DNA of 64,000 bases, taken from contig JBMOIC010000009.1 of assembly GCA_049317525.1 (NCBI GenBank), positions 22,966-86,965 on the forward strand. Direction: 5' to 3'. The notes under the pieces are model-generated. The model saw only the letters and a program-made list of their open reading frames with translations. It was not told the origin of the DNA and did no database searches. Positions within the stretch are counted from its first letter, which is position 1. Each line of letters starts with the position of its first letter. This document shows positions 36,701-46,529 of the stretch, one piece after another. The translations under genes were made by a program, and so were the position numbers. The stretch is from UBA961 sp049317525 (GTDB taxonomy: Bacteria; Bacteroidota; Ignavibacteria; Kapaibacteriales; UBA961).

Positions 36701-38481
36701 TGGGCGCTACCTTCGATACTATCAATATGCATCCCTTTTCCAACAAGTGTCATCGATCCATCAAAGATTGTGGGTAGATTTTTTGTATCAAATAATGCAG
36801 CTAATTCTACATTTTGAAGATTAGTTTCTAAAGAAAATGCAGGATTGATTTGTCTTAAATCGATAAATCCATTACAACTAAATGATGAATACTGAAGCTC
36901 ATCAAATTCACTTGCCTCGGGTGAATGATCTCTTAAAATAATATTTGCTGTATCTATATTTAATAGTCCATAATCTGCATTTCCCGAAAGAAGAAGTCCT
37001 TGAAAAGCATAATTCCCAATTTTAGATGCTCCTGCTTGCACTTTAATCGAGGATTTCATAGTGGGAAGATCGGTGCCTTTGCCTTTCATTTGTACATGCA
37101 TATTTAAGGCACTTTCTACATTCGGATTGTGAATCACTTTACCAAGATTACATTCCGAGAATTGAATATCTCCATCATAGGCTAATGTGTCTGAATGAAA
37201 ATACAAACTCAATAATCCATCTACAGAACCAGAAGCGGTATGTGCTTTTAGATTCATTGAGATTGAATCAGATGGCATTCCTATGATAGAAAAACGGCTA
37301 AATTGAACTGTCCCTAAAAAATCTAATATAGGCAATTGCAAAACGGGTGTATTCCTTTTTAGCTCATCATACACTATCGAAGAATTACCTATTCCTTGTG
37401 CTTCAAATCGTAGTTTTTCTGGTTTATCTATATTGGTAACCATTCCCTTAATATTAAGGGTAGAATGTTCATTCTTAACAAAAAGCTTTGCAACATGGAT
37501 TTCATGAAGATTACCTTCGGCTTCTAGTTGAACATCATAAGAACCATAAAAACCTATATGAGGTAAGAATTTTCTTAAATCATCTGGATTAAATGGCTTG
37601 GCTTTTAATGATAAAGTAATTGGTGCTTTCGAAATTTGCTCTGGAGATATTGAAGAGAGAATATCAATACCTTGTATATGAGCATCTGCAGTAATTGTTG
37701 ATATTGGCGTTTGAAGTGTGAGATCTGTTATCGTACAACCTGAAAAGTCTGTTTTTGCATTCATGCTTAAGTGATTAACAATCCACTTACTTTTGATTTC
37801 ATTAAAAGAAATATCCCTGATATGTGCTTCTATTTTGTGAATCCCAGGAAAATACTGACCACTTAATAATACATTTACTTGTTCAAAAAGGGCATCTTGT
37901 GCATTAAAAACAGTCCCATTAGATGGCTTGCTCAAGGAATCTTTGATAAGAATAGAACCATTACACAGTTCTAATAATCCTACATAAATATGCCAGTCAA
38001 ATGGTGGTTTATTTGGATCTTGAATTTGAGGCTTAAGGAAATGTTCTATATTCCAGGTGCTATCTGAATGTCGAATAATCTTAAAAGAAGGAGAATCTAA
38101 AGTAATCGACGTTAATGATATGGATTTGCTGAATAATGCATCAAGATGATAAAAAACTGCTATATCAGTAGTTTTTAATACTGTGTCTCCAGCAGACATA
38201 ATAACGGCATTATGAAAAACAAGCCCTTTGAATATATCTATTCGTATATCTTCAAAATCTACTTTGCCATCTATAGAGGAATTTATTCCATCTATCAAAA
38301 TAGGTTTTATCCAATTCCTGAATGAATCAGTTTGAACATAGAAATATAAGCCCAATCCTGATACAGTGATGAGTAAGAAAAGTACAGAGATGATCCTTCC
38401 AATCTTTTGAAGAATTGAACTGAAAATACTGTCTTTTTTTTGAGGCAAAGACGCTTCTATAGGCTTTTCTTTGTTCTGCAT
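33772..38481 (-). CDS. tamB: TamB/DUF490-type intermembrane bridge protein
   Basis: 1569 aa, in the usual range. A basic N-terminus is followed by one transmembrane anchor (IGRIISVLFLLITVSGLGLYFYV) and an AsmA-like start (VDFEDIRIDIFKGLVFHNAVI). The long middle consists of repeated short amphipathic beta strands, which in TamB build a hydrophobic groove spanning the periplasm. The C-terminal DUF490/TamB domain is recognisable from LEVYMPGKFFLKMILG through LVGRTQQELFGKSG and ends in an aromatic strand (WEMKISWRYAF). TamB-family proteins carry phospholipids to the outer membrane and aid barrel assembly. No TamA partner is adjacent. It is 45 nt downstream of the macroglobulin gene and 22 nt upstream of the MlaF-like gene. 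Confidence 0.9.
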   Translation of the reverse strand: MQNKEKPIEASLPQKKDSIFSSILQKIGRIISVLFLLITVSGLGLYFYVQTDSFRNWIKPILIDGINSSIDGKVDFEDIRIDIFKGLVFHNAVIMSAGDTVLKTTDIAVFYHLDALFSKSISLTSITLDSPSFKIIRHSDSTWNIEHFLKPQIQDPNKPPFDWHIYVGLLELCNGSILIKDSLSKPSNGTVFNAQDALFEQVNVLLSGQYFPGIHKIEAHIRDISFNEIKSKWIVNHLSMNAKTDFSGCTITDLTLQTPISTITADAHIQGIDILSSISPEQISKAPITLSLKAKPFNPDDLRKFLPHIGFYGSYDVQLEAEGNLHEIHVAKLFVKNEHSTLNIKGMVTNIDKPEKLRFEAQGIGNSSIVYDELKRNTPVLQLPILDFLGTVQFSRFSIIGMPSDSISMNLKAHTASGSVDGLLSLYFHSDTLAYDGDIQFSECNLGKVIHNPNVESALNMHVQMKGKGTDLPTMKSSIKVQAGASKIGNYAFQGLLLSGNADYGLLNIDTANIILRDHSPEASEFDELQYSSFSCNGFIDLRQINPAFSLETNLQNVELAALFDTKNLPTIFDGSMTLVGKGMHIDSIEGSAHIHARQIIFEDRTINPQMINVDIHRYANDKRLTTIESKLYNIKAEGIYRFEPLIAAISHTVSSVIIEGEKKYNGIKGDKNSIKTLMPEMDTNLLDVKLLVKAKDFSPLNLFLQGIQISGEGELRASIQSSPQKTDFNIDSLSVKNGHIFGPDNNAQSSPFLLYGSITTVPDTNNRRIISSMKIHSECSEDLFINNVRIHQPELSFTLKGTELQSSISADMGELFSGVFASKAELTDTSFAFESNTCLFTYGPFSWHSVNNISGRLSASGLQIFSLVVQRDSAITRLKQRELLGPAETISVKGLVSSTAFSGFSVDISGMPLKDIQQLPIIPLDLKDVLRTLKGTLTQAIITADGSFTNPTYECKGTIKNIVYNDVIVGNQTFDLHHKDSIISGSVIIINPKYPNQKALDIGIEQIPYNLAVSNVGKPLREDEEFVVTARAKSLSIATIAPFIPGISKLQGNVDAEISLGGFAPNKINYGGQAHFNDVNFILDATNIKYFAGGRLLLKNATATLDSIILKNDKLDLPTSEAIIKGNLQLKDIINIDNFDLSIVSKQLLVLSDASASTMPLMYGKFIIASGQKPLHFTGSFTKPKLRGDVKVLQASITMPPEQEQTIASGVRYTVLNNEQLQQLHEPAQNPLSDFLKILSSAQTSRNQKQQELDSSSIEKTNENETENLLIKRSGFNDLLDYDLEVYMPGKFFLKMILGTFEEIRANIEPVNKLTPLYFRKERFKQPQLIGEMRLLEGSEYKFLKVFQATGKLIFNTGELSNPALDLLAVYKGQTRYDNDLENFRVIMKITGTKNLPNVIITWERNGLEATGDSSQIRSDALMKLIVGRTQQELFGKSGTIGTKGIGNEISNSLSAAASQLFSGLLEGTGLLTNATISLQEGLADLSQARLNLSGQLFSDVAWRAAGTLGDLTGNYEFSVDVPITILGDYDALRNLLLQLTRASAPANAITTRQQKEWEMKISWRYAF

Positions 38482-38526
38482 AGTGCAAAAATGCCGATTT
38501 TTTTTGACCTATCCGAAGATGTTCTA

Positions 38527-41500
38527 TTACTTAATTGGGTATATCGTAACTTTCTTTCCAGAGCTATGCCCTTTATATTCTGGTGCATAATAAGATTCTA
38601 CTGTTGTGATGCCATTATTGAAAATTCCTTCACGGGCTGCTCTTAATGTATATTCTATACTTGTTTTGCCTTTTTGTAGATATTCTAGAAAGAAATTCAT
38701 TGAAGCATCTCTCGGGATTTGATAGTATGAAATCCCATTTTTATAAGAATATCCTGCTAATTGATCTATTAATTCAAATCCAGCTGAACGCATATCTTTA
38801 ATATGCACATAATCCAAAAATCGTTCATTGTGAATAGTTATTCTTACTGTAATTCTGTCACCAATATGAATAGAATCCTGTTTCTGTATTCTTTTTAATT
38901 GTGTATATGTTCCATTGTCGGTTTGTCTTAAAAATTCAGTTGAGATTCTTATTGACATTGTATCATATTGTTGAATATCTTCTAAAGAAGATTGATATGT
39001 TCTGAATATTCCTCCCCATATCGGACATGTTCCTTTACTAGAAATCTTTATGACTGGATCTGTTTTTTTGATATCCTTTTGTAGTACATTATAGTCTATG
39101 TCTCCCGGAAATGATACAGCTTCTCCTTTGATTTCAGTATCATCTATATAAATATGTACATCGTTGGAATTATCTGTTAAGCATTGCTCTGCTTGTTGAA
39201 GAATACTATAACATGCTTGTGCTGATGATATGGTTGTTTTCCAATTTCTTGTTTGCTTTTGCCTTAATAAATAGGTAGAAACCCCATCGATTATTTCTGA
39301 TTGTTTTAAAATTTCTTTATATGCTTCTTGTACAAGTACATGTGTTTCTATGGATGCTTCAAACCATCTATTTCCTTTAACCGCCCAATGAATGCCGTCT
39401 TGATTGATAATTGCTCGCTCTTTTAATGCTTGTAATATGCTGATTGCTTTGTTTTTTTCTCCCATTCTGAATAATGTAAGTGCAATCATTGCTTCGGCTT
39501 TGATGCCAAATTGCAATCTATCTTTCCATTCAAATAATGATAAAGTATCCCATGGCCCCCCTTTTGGCATTGATACGATATCCTTAAAGTAAGATCTAGC
39601 ATAAGCATATTCAATGTCGACAATAGATAATCGAAATGTATCATTTGGATTCATAAAACGTTTGTAATTATCAAAATCCTTTTCATATTGTGCATCCATA
39701 TATGAAATTCCTTTGATAAGCAATTGTTTCATTTCAGGTTGTATTGTTCCCAAAAGACCCAATTGCTTAATTCTTCCAATTGCAATAAACACTTCATGTG
39801 TGATATGTCTATTTTCTGGCATCAATTCAAACCAAGAATAACCTCCTGTTGGGCTTTGTTTTCTTAGTATTTCTTTGAATGCATATTCTTCAATCGAGGC
39901 TATTTCTTTGGGTTTTGTATAGATTTCTAAATTATTATCCCTAGATATTTCTTGCTGAATTTCTTTTTCCCATGGATGTTCATTGTCTGATACATTATTC
40001 TTTTTTCTTAATTCTTTGGCTTGGCTTAAACGTCCTTTTAATGTTCCATTCTCAATTTCTTTTTTGATTGTAGCATTATTCACGATATACCCTTGCGCAA
40101 GTTTTGCTGCAAACCATTGATATATATCTTCAAGAATAGAATTATTCTTATTGGATAATATGTCTGGCAAGCTCTCGGCTGCATACCATTGGGGAATTGT
40201 ACTAGTCTTTATATTAATTTGTTCAGATTCACTATTATTACTTTTAGTGAAAGTTGGTAATGTGATGGATTGATTAGATATTCCACTTTTAGGATTTAGC
40301 CATAGTGGATAAGCATCCGTGACAGTAATTCTTGGTGATAATACAGGAATGATTATTTGTTCACCATCAGAAAAATCAAGTGTTTTAGCTATTGTTCTTA
40401 TTCTTAATGAATGTGCTTGTGGAACAGGGAATGACCATGCAATAGCAATTGATGAGTCTTTTTTGATTGTAAACGATGTTTGATACTGAATAGATGTCAA
40501 GCTATCATCATCGATAAAAATATCCAGCAAGGATTGTCCCGATAATGCATTCTGCGTTTCTGTTGCATGAATCGTTGCCCTTAATGTAAGGGTATCACCG
40601 ATATATACAAATCTAGGTGCATTTGCAGTAATTGTAAGCGGTTTTGTTGTGACAATATTATTTTCGTATATCCCAGATTTAAGATCTTTTGTACATGCTA
40701 ATAGCCTTACATTCCATCTAGTTAAAGCTTCTGGCATTAAACAAGAAATAGTAAACTTACCATCTTCATTTGGGTATATTTTGGGCAAAAATAGGGCAGT
40801 TTCTGATTTATTTTTTCTTATTGTTATTTCTTTTTGATTAGATATTGTTTTTTCTACAGTTGATGATTGCATGGTAGAATTTTTCATTCCTCTGCTCGAT
40901 ACCATTTGCGTTCTTGGCGCATTAGCCTGTGCCATATCATTCATATAGATAATTTCAGTTCTACCGAATGGTCCATTAATTAACATATCCAAAGATAGAT
41001 CATCATATTCTTGAATAATTGATAATTGTTGATCTCTTTTATTCCAAATATCAGTTGTAAATAATGATGAATACTGATTGCCAGAATGCAAAACACTTGG
41101 TTTACTAAACGATGAATATATATCCCAAATATTCTGAAAATCAATAGATTGAGGCCTTGAAATTTGGTCTAAAGATGCATCATATATCAAAGCGGTAATT
41201 TCTGATTGTTTTATGGGTTTTTGCTGATGATCTACTAATGAAAATGTCCATTCCTGTAGCGATCCGGGCATACTTTTATTTCTAAATGAAGCGGTAGATA
41301 TCGTCAGATTTTTATTCTTCCATGGTACTTGAATCTCTACAGTTTTACTATATAATTGATGATTTCTCATCATTGAAAAATGAATAGATATTCCGCCTCT
41401 ATCGTTCTCAGTTATTGGAAACTTATAACTCTTTACAGCATTATCTATGATGTCCCAATATTGCTTAATAATAATTCCACGGCGTTCTACCTGAATTAAC

Positions 41501-44500
41501 ACAGATGATTGTTCCCACGCTGTTCCAAAAATAATCGTAGCAGTATCTAGTGGTTGTAATTGTGCTGTATCTGCATAAAATAGCTCGGTTATAGCAATAG
41601 GCATTACTTGTGATACAGGATTATATACGATAAAGGAAGAAATTATCTCAAATGGAATTGATTCTTCTAAAGTGACATATTTGATTTTATATGCACCTGG
41701 CTTTAATTGTTTTAATGTCTGAACAGCAATTCCATTAGAATCAGACATAAGAATTGTCTGAGATACAATCGTATCTGATTTCCATGTAAGCATAATATCT
41801 TCTTGTTGAAAAGATTCATGAGGAAAAAGCATCTTATAATCTAATTCAGATATTCCGCCAGGTTCAGCAGAGCTTAGGGTTGACTTTTGATATGGTTTAT
41901 CAGGACTTATCAACTTCTCGATAATGAGCTTTCCTTTCAAAGCTGCAATTGATTCACCATTCAGTGATGTAGAATGAACTCTAATCAAAGGTGTTTCATT
42001 GCTTTTTATTAATTGTGGGTGATGTATTGTGTATTGTGCTTTTAGCATTCCAATGCTAACCGTTAATTCTTGGGATTGTGTTTCTCCTCCAGGCTCTGTT
42101 GCTTCGGTTACTATTCTATAATTATACATTGGGGCCTTTTGGGGGTCAAATCCTTGTTCTGGTAATGCAATAAAAGGAATAGTAAAATTTCCATCGCCTT
42201 GCGTTTGCACTGTACCATGGGCTATGTCTTTATCTAATGATAGCGGCTTTGGAATCCAATACCACCACCAATATGGATATTGGGTGGACCTCAATACTCT
42301 ATACTTTACTGTGGCATTACTAAGTGGTATTCCAGAATATGTAATAACAGATCCCTGAATATTAACATTGCTTCCAATTCTAGATGTATCACTTGTTTGA
42401 TGAAGTAATACTTCAAATGTTGGGCGTTTATACTCAGACACCTGAATGGTAATAGAACCTAATTCAGTTTGTATTGAAATCATACCGGGAAGTGTATGCT
42501 CGGGTATAGTAAACTGTCCATCAAATGATCCGAAATCGCCAGTTTTATATTCTTTCTTTACAATAATGGTAGACTGCATATCTTGAACAGTTACAATTAT
42601 CTTCCTGTTTTCAAGAACAGAGGATTGAGGAATGGTATTGTTTTTCTCATATACTATTGCTTTAAAATAGACAACTTGTCCTGGACGATAGACAGATCTA
42701 TCGGTTATAAGATGGATATTTTGTTCTTTTTCTTTTGTCTCTATAGCAGAACTGTATAATTCATTTTGAAAATGAATTGTATCTGTTTCATATATGATTT
42801 TTATTGAAAGTTGATGAGAGCTTTGGGGTTTTTGCATTGGTTTAATAATTGCCAATCCATCTTTATCTGAAACCAAAGTATCAAAAGGAATATCTTCATA
42901 GTCATCATTATTCTTGTTAAAAGAATTATTATATAAAACGATCTTTGCATCTTTAATTGGTGCTCCATTATCTGCATGAATCGTATGAATAAATATTGCT
43001 CCATCTTTTTGAATTGTAGAAATAGCAGATATTTTGGATACCTGTAAAAATGAATATGCAATTGCATTATTACCCTGAATATCAAATATTGGACTTGGGC
43101 TTATCAACATGAGATATTGTCCAGAATTAAGTCTTGGACCCTTTTTTCTGATTGTATGTACAGTAAAATCTGATGATTTTGGTAATTCTTGTTTCCAGGT
43201 AATCACTGATGGGGCTTTAAGAATATTTTGCAGATTTTCTTTATTCAAATAATAATTTCTATATCTCCGGCTTCTATTATTGGAAATATTGATGTCTTCC
43301 ATGCGGATAATTTTACAGAAAATTCGTTCTATATTAGCATATCGAACATTGAACATAAATGATTTTGCTGGCAAAATAGTAGCTTCTGTTTCGATACTTA
43401 ATGTTTTATCTAACATCATCATTTGTATGTCTTTACATCGTTCTGCTGCTACAGTTTGAGGAAATCTTTTTTGGACATCATTGCAGATATCCATAGCTTT
43501 TTGAAATTGCTCTCTATTTTTATATAATAATGCAGCTTCTACCAGTGCTTGTGGTGTAGCATCATTTTTAATATTTGCATTCCCAATTTCTAAAAGTGCA
43601 TCTATAATAATGTTATCTGCATCTGGATGAAAAAGCCTTGAATATAAGCTTAATAAGCGATGAATATCTGCATCTGTGCTGGCTGTTTGATTGTTATCTA
43701 TGCTATGAAGATTAAGGATATGTTGATATATACTTGCTATGCGTAAAGCAGGGCTATCATGCAGATTATTACCTTTAAGGCTGGATATAGGTAATTGTAA
43801 AAATCGTGTCTTTTTAGATAATACTAAAGAATCTGTAAATTCTGCTTTATCACTTCTTCCCTGATTCCTTTCGATTTGCTCCCAAATTGCAATTAATTTA
43901 AAAGCCAGAATATCATATAATGTTGGCCTTAAATATTCTGCAGATTTCTGTACTTTTAATATGTCTGAATATGTTCTAATAGATATACTTTGCAATGAAG
44001 TATGTTTGCTAAGCACTTGATTAGTATGATGTTCTATAGCTTTTCTAAAATAAAAAGCATCCCAATTATCAAGTTCACCGAAAGTAAAATCCTGATATAA
44101 CTTGGGAATAAATTGAGGTCTGCTTTGAATTTCTTCTGCAGATGATTCATAATATTTCCATAAAAGTTCTGCTAATATTGTGTGTAATACGGCTTTATCA
44201 GCATCATTCTGCAAAGAAGATATTGCATTATAGATAACAAATAGACTTTCCTTACCATTAGGATCTTTCCCATTAGAACTTAATGCGGCTTCATGAATTA
44301 TTGCTTTGATTATCTGTGGATAGTTGTTTTGCTTGCTAGCCTTTTCTTTAACCTGTTGTATTAATTGCTGTGCACTTTGGACTTTTCCACTGTCTAATTG
44401 CAAAAAAATATCTTGCCATTCAGAATCAAAATCTTGAGCATAAAGCGTAGAATGATTAAAAAAAGGAGAAAATAGAGTACAAATACAGGCAACTAAGAAT

Positions 44501-44532
44501 ATCTTAATTATTAAGAAAGCTTTTTGAATCAT
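38527..44532 (-). CDS. Alpha-2-macroglobulin-like protein lacking the thioester motif
   Basis: 2001 aa from the ATG at 44532, which starts a signal peptide (ends STLYA before QDFDSEW); an upstream ATG at 44574 overlaps the previous gene and is unlikely. About 400 helical residues come first. The MG2 domain HLITDRSVYRPGQVVYFKAIVYEKN lies near residue 600, and the A2M core MPEALTRWNVRLLACTKD near 1270. In related Bacteroidota proteins the sequence WYAVQALP is followed by CAEQ; here WYAAESLPDILSNKNNS is followed by ILEDIYQWF (near residue 1465), so the Cys and Gln of the thioester are absent. It might trap proteases mechanically or serve structure only. A helical toroid (GGYSWF...HITHEV) and MG10-like end follow. 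Confidence 0.87.
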   Translation of the reverse strand: MIQKAFLIIKIFLVACICTLFSPFFNHSTLYAQDFDSEWQDIFLQLDSGKVQSAQQLIQQVKEKASKQNNYPQIIKAIIHEAALSSNGKDPNGKESLFVIYNAISSLQNDADKAVLHTILAELLWKYYESSAEEIQSRPQFIPKLYQDFTFGELDNWDAFYFRKAIEHHTNQVLSKHTSLQSISIRTYSDILKVQKSAEYLRPTLYDILAFKLIAIWEQIERNQGRSDKAEFTDSLVLSKKTRFLQLPISSLKGNNLHDSPALRIASIYQHILNLHSIDNNQTASTDADIHRLLSLYSRLFHPDADNIIIDALLEIGNANIKNDATPQALVEAALLYKNREQFQKAMDICNDVQKRFPQTVAAERCKDIQMMMLDKTLSIETEATILPAKSFMFNVRYANIERIFCKIIRMEDINISNNRSRRYRNYYLNKENLQNILKAPSVITWKQELPKSSDFTVHTIRKKGPRLNSGQYLMLISPSPIFDIQGNNAIAYSFLQVSKISAISTIQKDGAIFIHTIHADNGAPIKDAKIVLYNNSFNKNNDDYEDIPFDTLVSDKDGLAIIKPMQKPQSSHQLSIKIIYETDTIHFQNELYSSAIETKEKEQNIHLITDRSVYRPGQVVYFKAIVYEKNNTIPQSSVLENRKIIVTVQDMQSTIIVKKEYKTGDFGSFDGQFTIPEHTLPGMISIQTELGSITIQVSEYKRPTFEVLLHQTSDTSRIGSNVNIQGSVITYSGIPLSNATVKYRVLRSTQYPYWWWYWIPKPLSLDKDIAHGTVQTQGDGNFTIPFIALPEQGFDPQKAPMYNYRIVTEATEPGGETQSQELTVSIGMLKAQYTIHHPQLIKSNETPLIRVHSTSLNGESIAALKGKLIIEKLISPDKPYQKSTLSSAEPGGISELDYKMLFPHESFQQEDIMLTWKSDTIVSQTILMSDSNGIAVQTLKQLKPGAYKIKYVTLEESIPFEIISSFIVYNPVSQVMPIAITELFYADTAQLQPLDTATIIFGTAWEQSSVLIQVERRGIIIKQYWDIIDNAVKSYKFPITENDRGGISIHFSMMRNHQLYSKTVEIQVPWKNKNLTISTASFRNKSMPGSLQEWTFSLVDHQQKPIKQSEITALIYDASLDQISRPQSIDFQNIWDIYSSFSKPSVLHSGNQYSSLFTTDIWNKRDQQLSIIQEYDDLSLDMLINGPFGRTEIIYMNDMAQANAPRTQMVSSRGMKNSTMQSSTVEKTISNQKEITIRKNKSETALFLPKIYPNEDGKFTISCLMPEALTRWNVRLLACTKDLKSGIYENNIVTTKPLTITANAPRFVYIGDTLTLRATIHATETQNALSGQSLLDIFIDDDSLTSIQYQTSFTIKKDSSIAIAWSFPVPQAHSLRIRTIAKTLDFSDGEQIIIPVLSPRITVTDAYPLWLNPKSGISNQSITLPTFTKSNNSESEQINIKTSTIPQWYAAESLPDILSNKNNSILEDIYQWFAAKLAQGYIVNNATIKKEIENGTLKGRLSQAKELRKKNNVSDNEHPWEKEIQQEISRDNNLEIYTKPKEIASIEEYAFKEILRKQSPTGGYSWFELMPENRHITHEVFIAIGRIKQLGLLGTIQPEMKQLLIKGISYMDAQYEKDFDNYKRFMNPNDTFRLSIVDIEYAYARSYFKDIVSMPKGGPWDTLSLFEWKDRLQFGIKAEAMIALTLFRMGEKNKAISILQALKERAIINQDGIHWAVKGNRWFEASIETHVLVQEAYKEILKQSEIIDGVSTYLLRQKQTRNWKTTISSAQACYSILQQAEQCLTDNSNDVHIYIDDTEIKGEAVSFPGDIDYNVLQKDIKKTDPVIKISSKGTCPIWGGIFRTYQSSLEDIQQYDTMSIRISTEFLRQTDNGTYTQLKRIQKQDSIHIGDRITVRITIHNERFLDYVHIKDMRSAGFELIDQLAGYSYKNGISYYQIPRDASMNFFLEYLQKGKTSIEYTLRAAREGIFNNGITTVESYYAPEYKGHSSGKKVTIYPIK

Positions 44533-44557
44533 GATATATGTATCTGAACTAAGTGGA

Positions 44558-45211
44558 TTAATGAGGTCTTTCAACTAAAGTATAATAGTCATTCGATTGA
44601 TCGGTATGAATATTAAGTACACCTGCTCTTACAAGTCTTACTAATAATCGTGCTGCGCGCCTATCAGAAATATTAACGAGGCTTGAAAAATCTTTAATGG
44701 TGGCTCTTTTTTGTTTGTCTAGGTATTCGAAAAGACGTCTTTCTTTATCGCCGATACTTAATGTAAGTGGCTGAGAATCATGGCTTTGGCTTCTCAGAAT
44801 TCGTATCATTTCTTTGCTTGCAGAAACTGATTCTTCACCTTGGCGTATATATACTTTTTTTTCATTTGGTGCAGATGGATCGATAACATAATGAGGCTTT
44901 TTTTCGCTTTCTGGAATATATATGGCTAATATATCTTTATAATCAACAGGTACAATATAGATGATTGGCTCTAAGATTGGTTCGCAATAAAATAGGCATG
45001 CTTGCTCAAGCCTTGACATATCTTCTTTTTCACTTTGTATTCCGACGATTTTTTTATCATCATCTACCCCAATTAATAAGTAGCCTCCTTTTGTATTGGC
45101 AAAAGATGTTAGCTCTTTGGCTATTTTCTCAGGAGAAGTAAATTTTCTCTTAAATTCTACAGTTGTAGACTCACCACTTAGAATCATTTCCTTTAGCTGA
45201 GAACGTCTCAT
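44558..45211 (-). CDS. AlbA_2/divergent AAA-4 domain protein with winged helix
   Basis: 217 aa. The N-terminal 130 residues match the AlbA_2 (divergent AAA-4, Schlafen-like) domain: GESTTVEFKRKF, then ELTSFANTKGGYLLIGVDDDKKIVG and VYIRQGEESVSAS. The C-terminal 60 residues form a winged helix (ATIKDFSSLVNISDRRAARLLVRLVRAGVL), as in a transcription regulator. Proteins like this are often local regulators; a nuclease role is possible in Schlafen relatives but no catalytic site is evident. It lies 21 nt after the glycosyltransferase gene and 25 nt before the macroglobulin gene. Its target is unknown. Confidence 0.82.
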   Translation of the reverse strand: MRRSQLKEMILSGESTTVEFKRKFTSPEKIAKELTSFANTKGGYLLIGVDDDKKIVGIQSEKEDMSRLEQACLFYCEPILEPIIYIVPVDYKDILAIYIPESEKKPHYVIDPSAPNEKKVYIRQGEESVSASKEMIRILRSQSHDSQPLTLSIGDKERRLFEYLDKQKRATIKDFSSLVNISDRRAARLLVRLVRAGVLNIHTDQSNDYYTLVERPH

Positions 45212-45232
45212 TGTATTGTTAGAAGTAATTGT

Positions 45233-46498
45233 CTAAAATCGTATCGCTTTTGTTAATGCAACAGATAAGTCGCCAGCAAGGTTCTTATAATTAAATTGTT
45301 CTGTAAAAGTAGAAGAAACAGTTGGCAGAGTATCGTTTTTCCAAGCTAGGTGCATTTCATGAAGCAATGTAATAAGTGCTTCTTGTTTATTGGAAGTACA
45401 TACAAATGCAGATGTATTTTCAAGACCAAATTTTTCTGTTATCGATCCAGCTGGAGCTATTAAACATAATGGTCTTCCAATTCCAATATATTCATATACT
45501 TTGCTAGGTATTTTATACATACTATCGGTTATTGCCAAAAGAATTGTACAATCAGCCATATACTGAAATAGATTTTTATGCTGAATATAACCTGGAGCAT
45601 CTATAAAGTCCATTAAACTATATTTATCTATAATTTTTTGTGTCGCTTGTGTTATCAAACCAGGTAAACATAATTGAATAGAAGATGCTGCTTCAGGATA
45701 TTTCTTAATAAAAGAAGCAAAAGCTGATAAAAATTCATGAAATCCATGCTGATTATCTGCCATCCCTGCATGCACGATTCTACACTTTTTTGTTTTTATT
45801 AAAGAGTTCTTTAGCGAATCAATATCTGATGAATCATAACCTGGTGGCATAATCATTATATCATCATGTTCAAGAAATCGATAATCTTTAATTAATTGTT
45901 CTTTAGATATTCTTGTAGGGACAACAATTCTGGCCGTTCTTTTTAATAAATACTCTTCTAATTTTTGATGTTTAGATGATTTTAAGAGCACTTGATTATC
46001 TATTGTTTTGCCTCTAGTCCATGAATCCAAATACTCTAAAACGAAAGGAATATTATATCGTTCTGCAATCATATCTGTAATCACAAAATTGCTTATTGGT
46101 GGCCCAAAAGATAAGAGAACAGTTGGTTGATATTGTTGAACTATTGTCTCGGCTGCTGCCAAAGCTATTTTCCGCCATTTTATTGCTGAATCAGGAAAAT
46201 ACATACTTGATTGTATGGGTTCGATTATCTTTGTTTCAAAGAATCCTGGTAATGGTTTAGTTTGGCCTGGTACTGCTTGATTTTTACTTGGAGTACTATA
46301 AATATGAACCCCAGCATCTATTAATTCTTGCAGTAAAGACTCATCATAAGCATAGTAATGCTTGGGCGTTGCAGTTAATACAATTACCCGCCAACCGCAT
46401 GAAGAAGCCAAATATTTGGCTGTTTTTGCGGCTTTTACTACTCCACTTAAACCCATAGGTGGAAAAAAATACGATATAATGAGTACTGTTTTTTGCAT
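45233..46498 (-). CDS. Glycosyltransferase family 4-like protein
   Basis: 421 aa, GT-B fold. The N-terminus (VLIISYFFPPMGLSGVVKAAKTAKYL) is the usual GT4 acceptor-domain start with its glycine loop. The C-terminal half has RIVHAGMADNQHGFHEFLSAF and then the donor-site region SKVYEYIGIGRPLCLIAP with its Glu, where the family EX7E motif would be. It likely adds a sugar to a surface glycan or LPS at the cytoplasmic membrane face; the donor and acceptor cannot be read. It is the second gene of the long minus-strand run, 31 nt after the choice-of-anchor D gene, with no other polysaccharide genes immediately beside it. Confidence 0.87.
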   Translation of the reverse strand: MQKTVLIISYFFPPMGLSGVVKAAKTAKYLASSCGWRVIVLTATPKHYYAYDESLLQELIDAGVHIYSTPSKNQAVPGQTKPLPGFFETKIIEPIQSSMYFPDSAIKWRKIALAAAETIVQQYQPTVLLSFGPPISNFVITDMIAERYNIPFVLEYLDSWTRGKTIDNQVLLKSSKHQKLEEYLLKRTARIVVPTRISKEQLIKDYRFLEHDDIMIMPPGYDSSDIDSLKNSLIKTKKCRIVHAGMADNQHGFHEFLSAFASFIKKYPEAASSIQLCLPGLITQATQKIIDKYSLMDFIDAPGYIQHKNLFQYMADCTILLAITDSMYKIPSKVYEYIGIGRPLCLIAPAGSITEKFGLENTSAFVCTSNKQEALITLLHEMHLAWKNDTLPTVSSTFTEQFNYKNLAGDLSVALTKAIRF

Positions 46499-46529
46499 TG
46501 ATTTTTATAGCTTTTACATAGGTAAATTA

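Noticed and set aside
44558..45211. Schlafen-like defence protein
   Set aside because: The AlbA_2 domain also occurs in ordinary regulators. A winged helix is present, no nuclease site is visible and no defence genes are adjacent.
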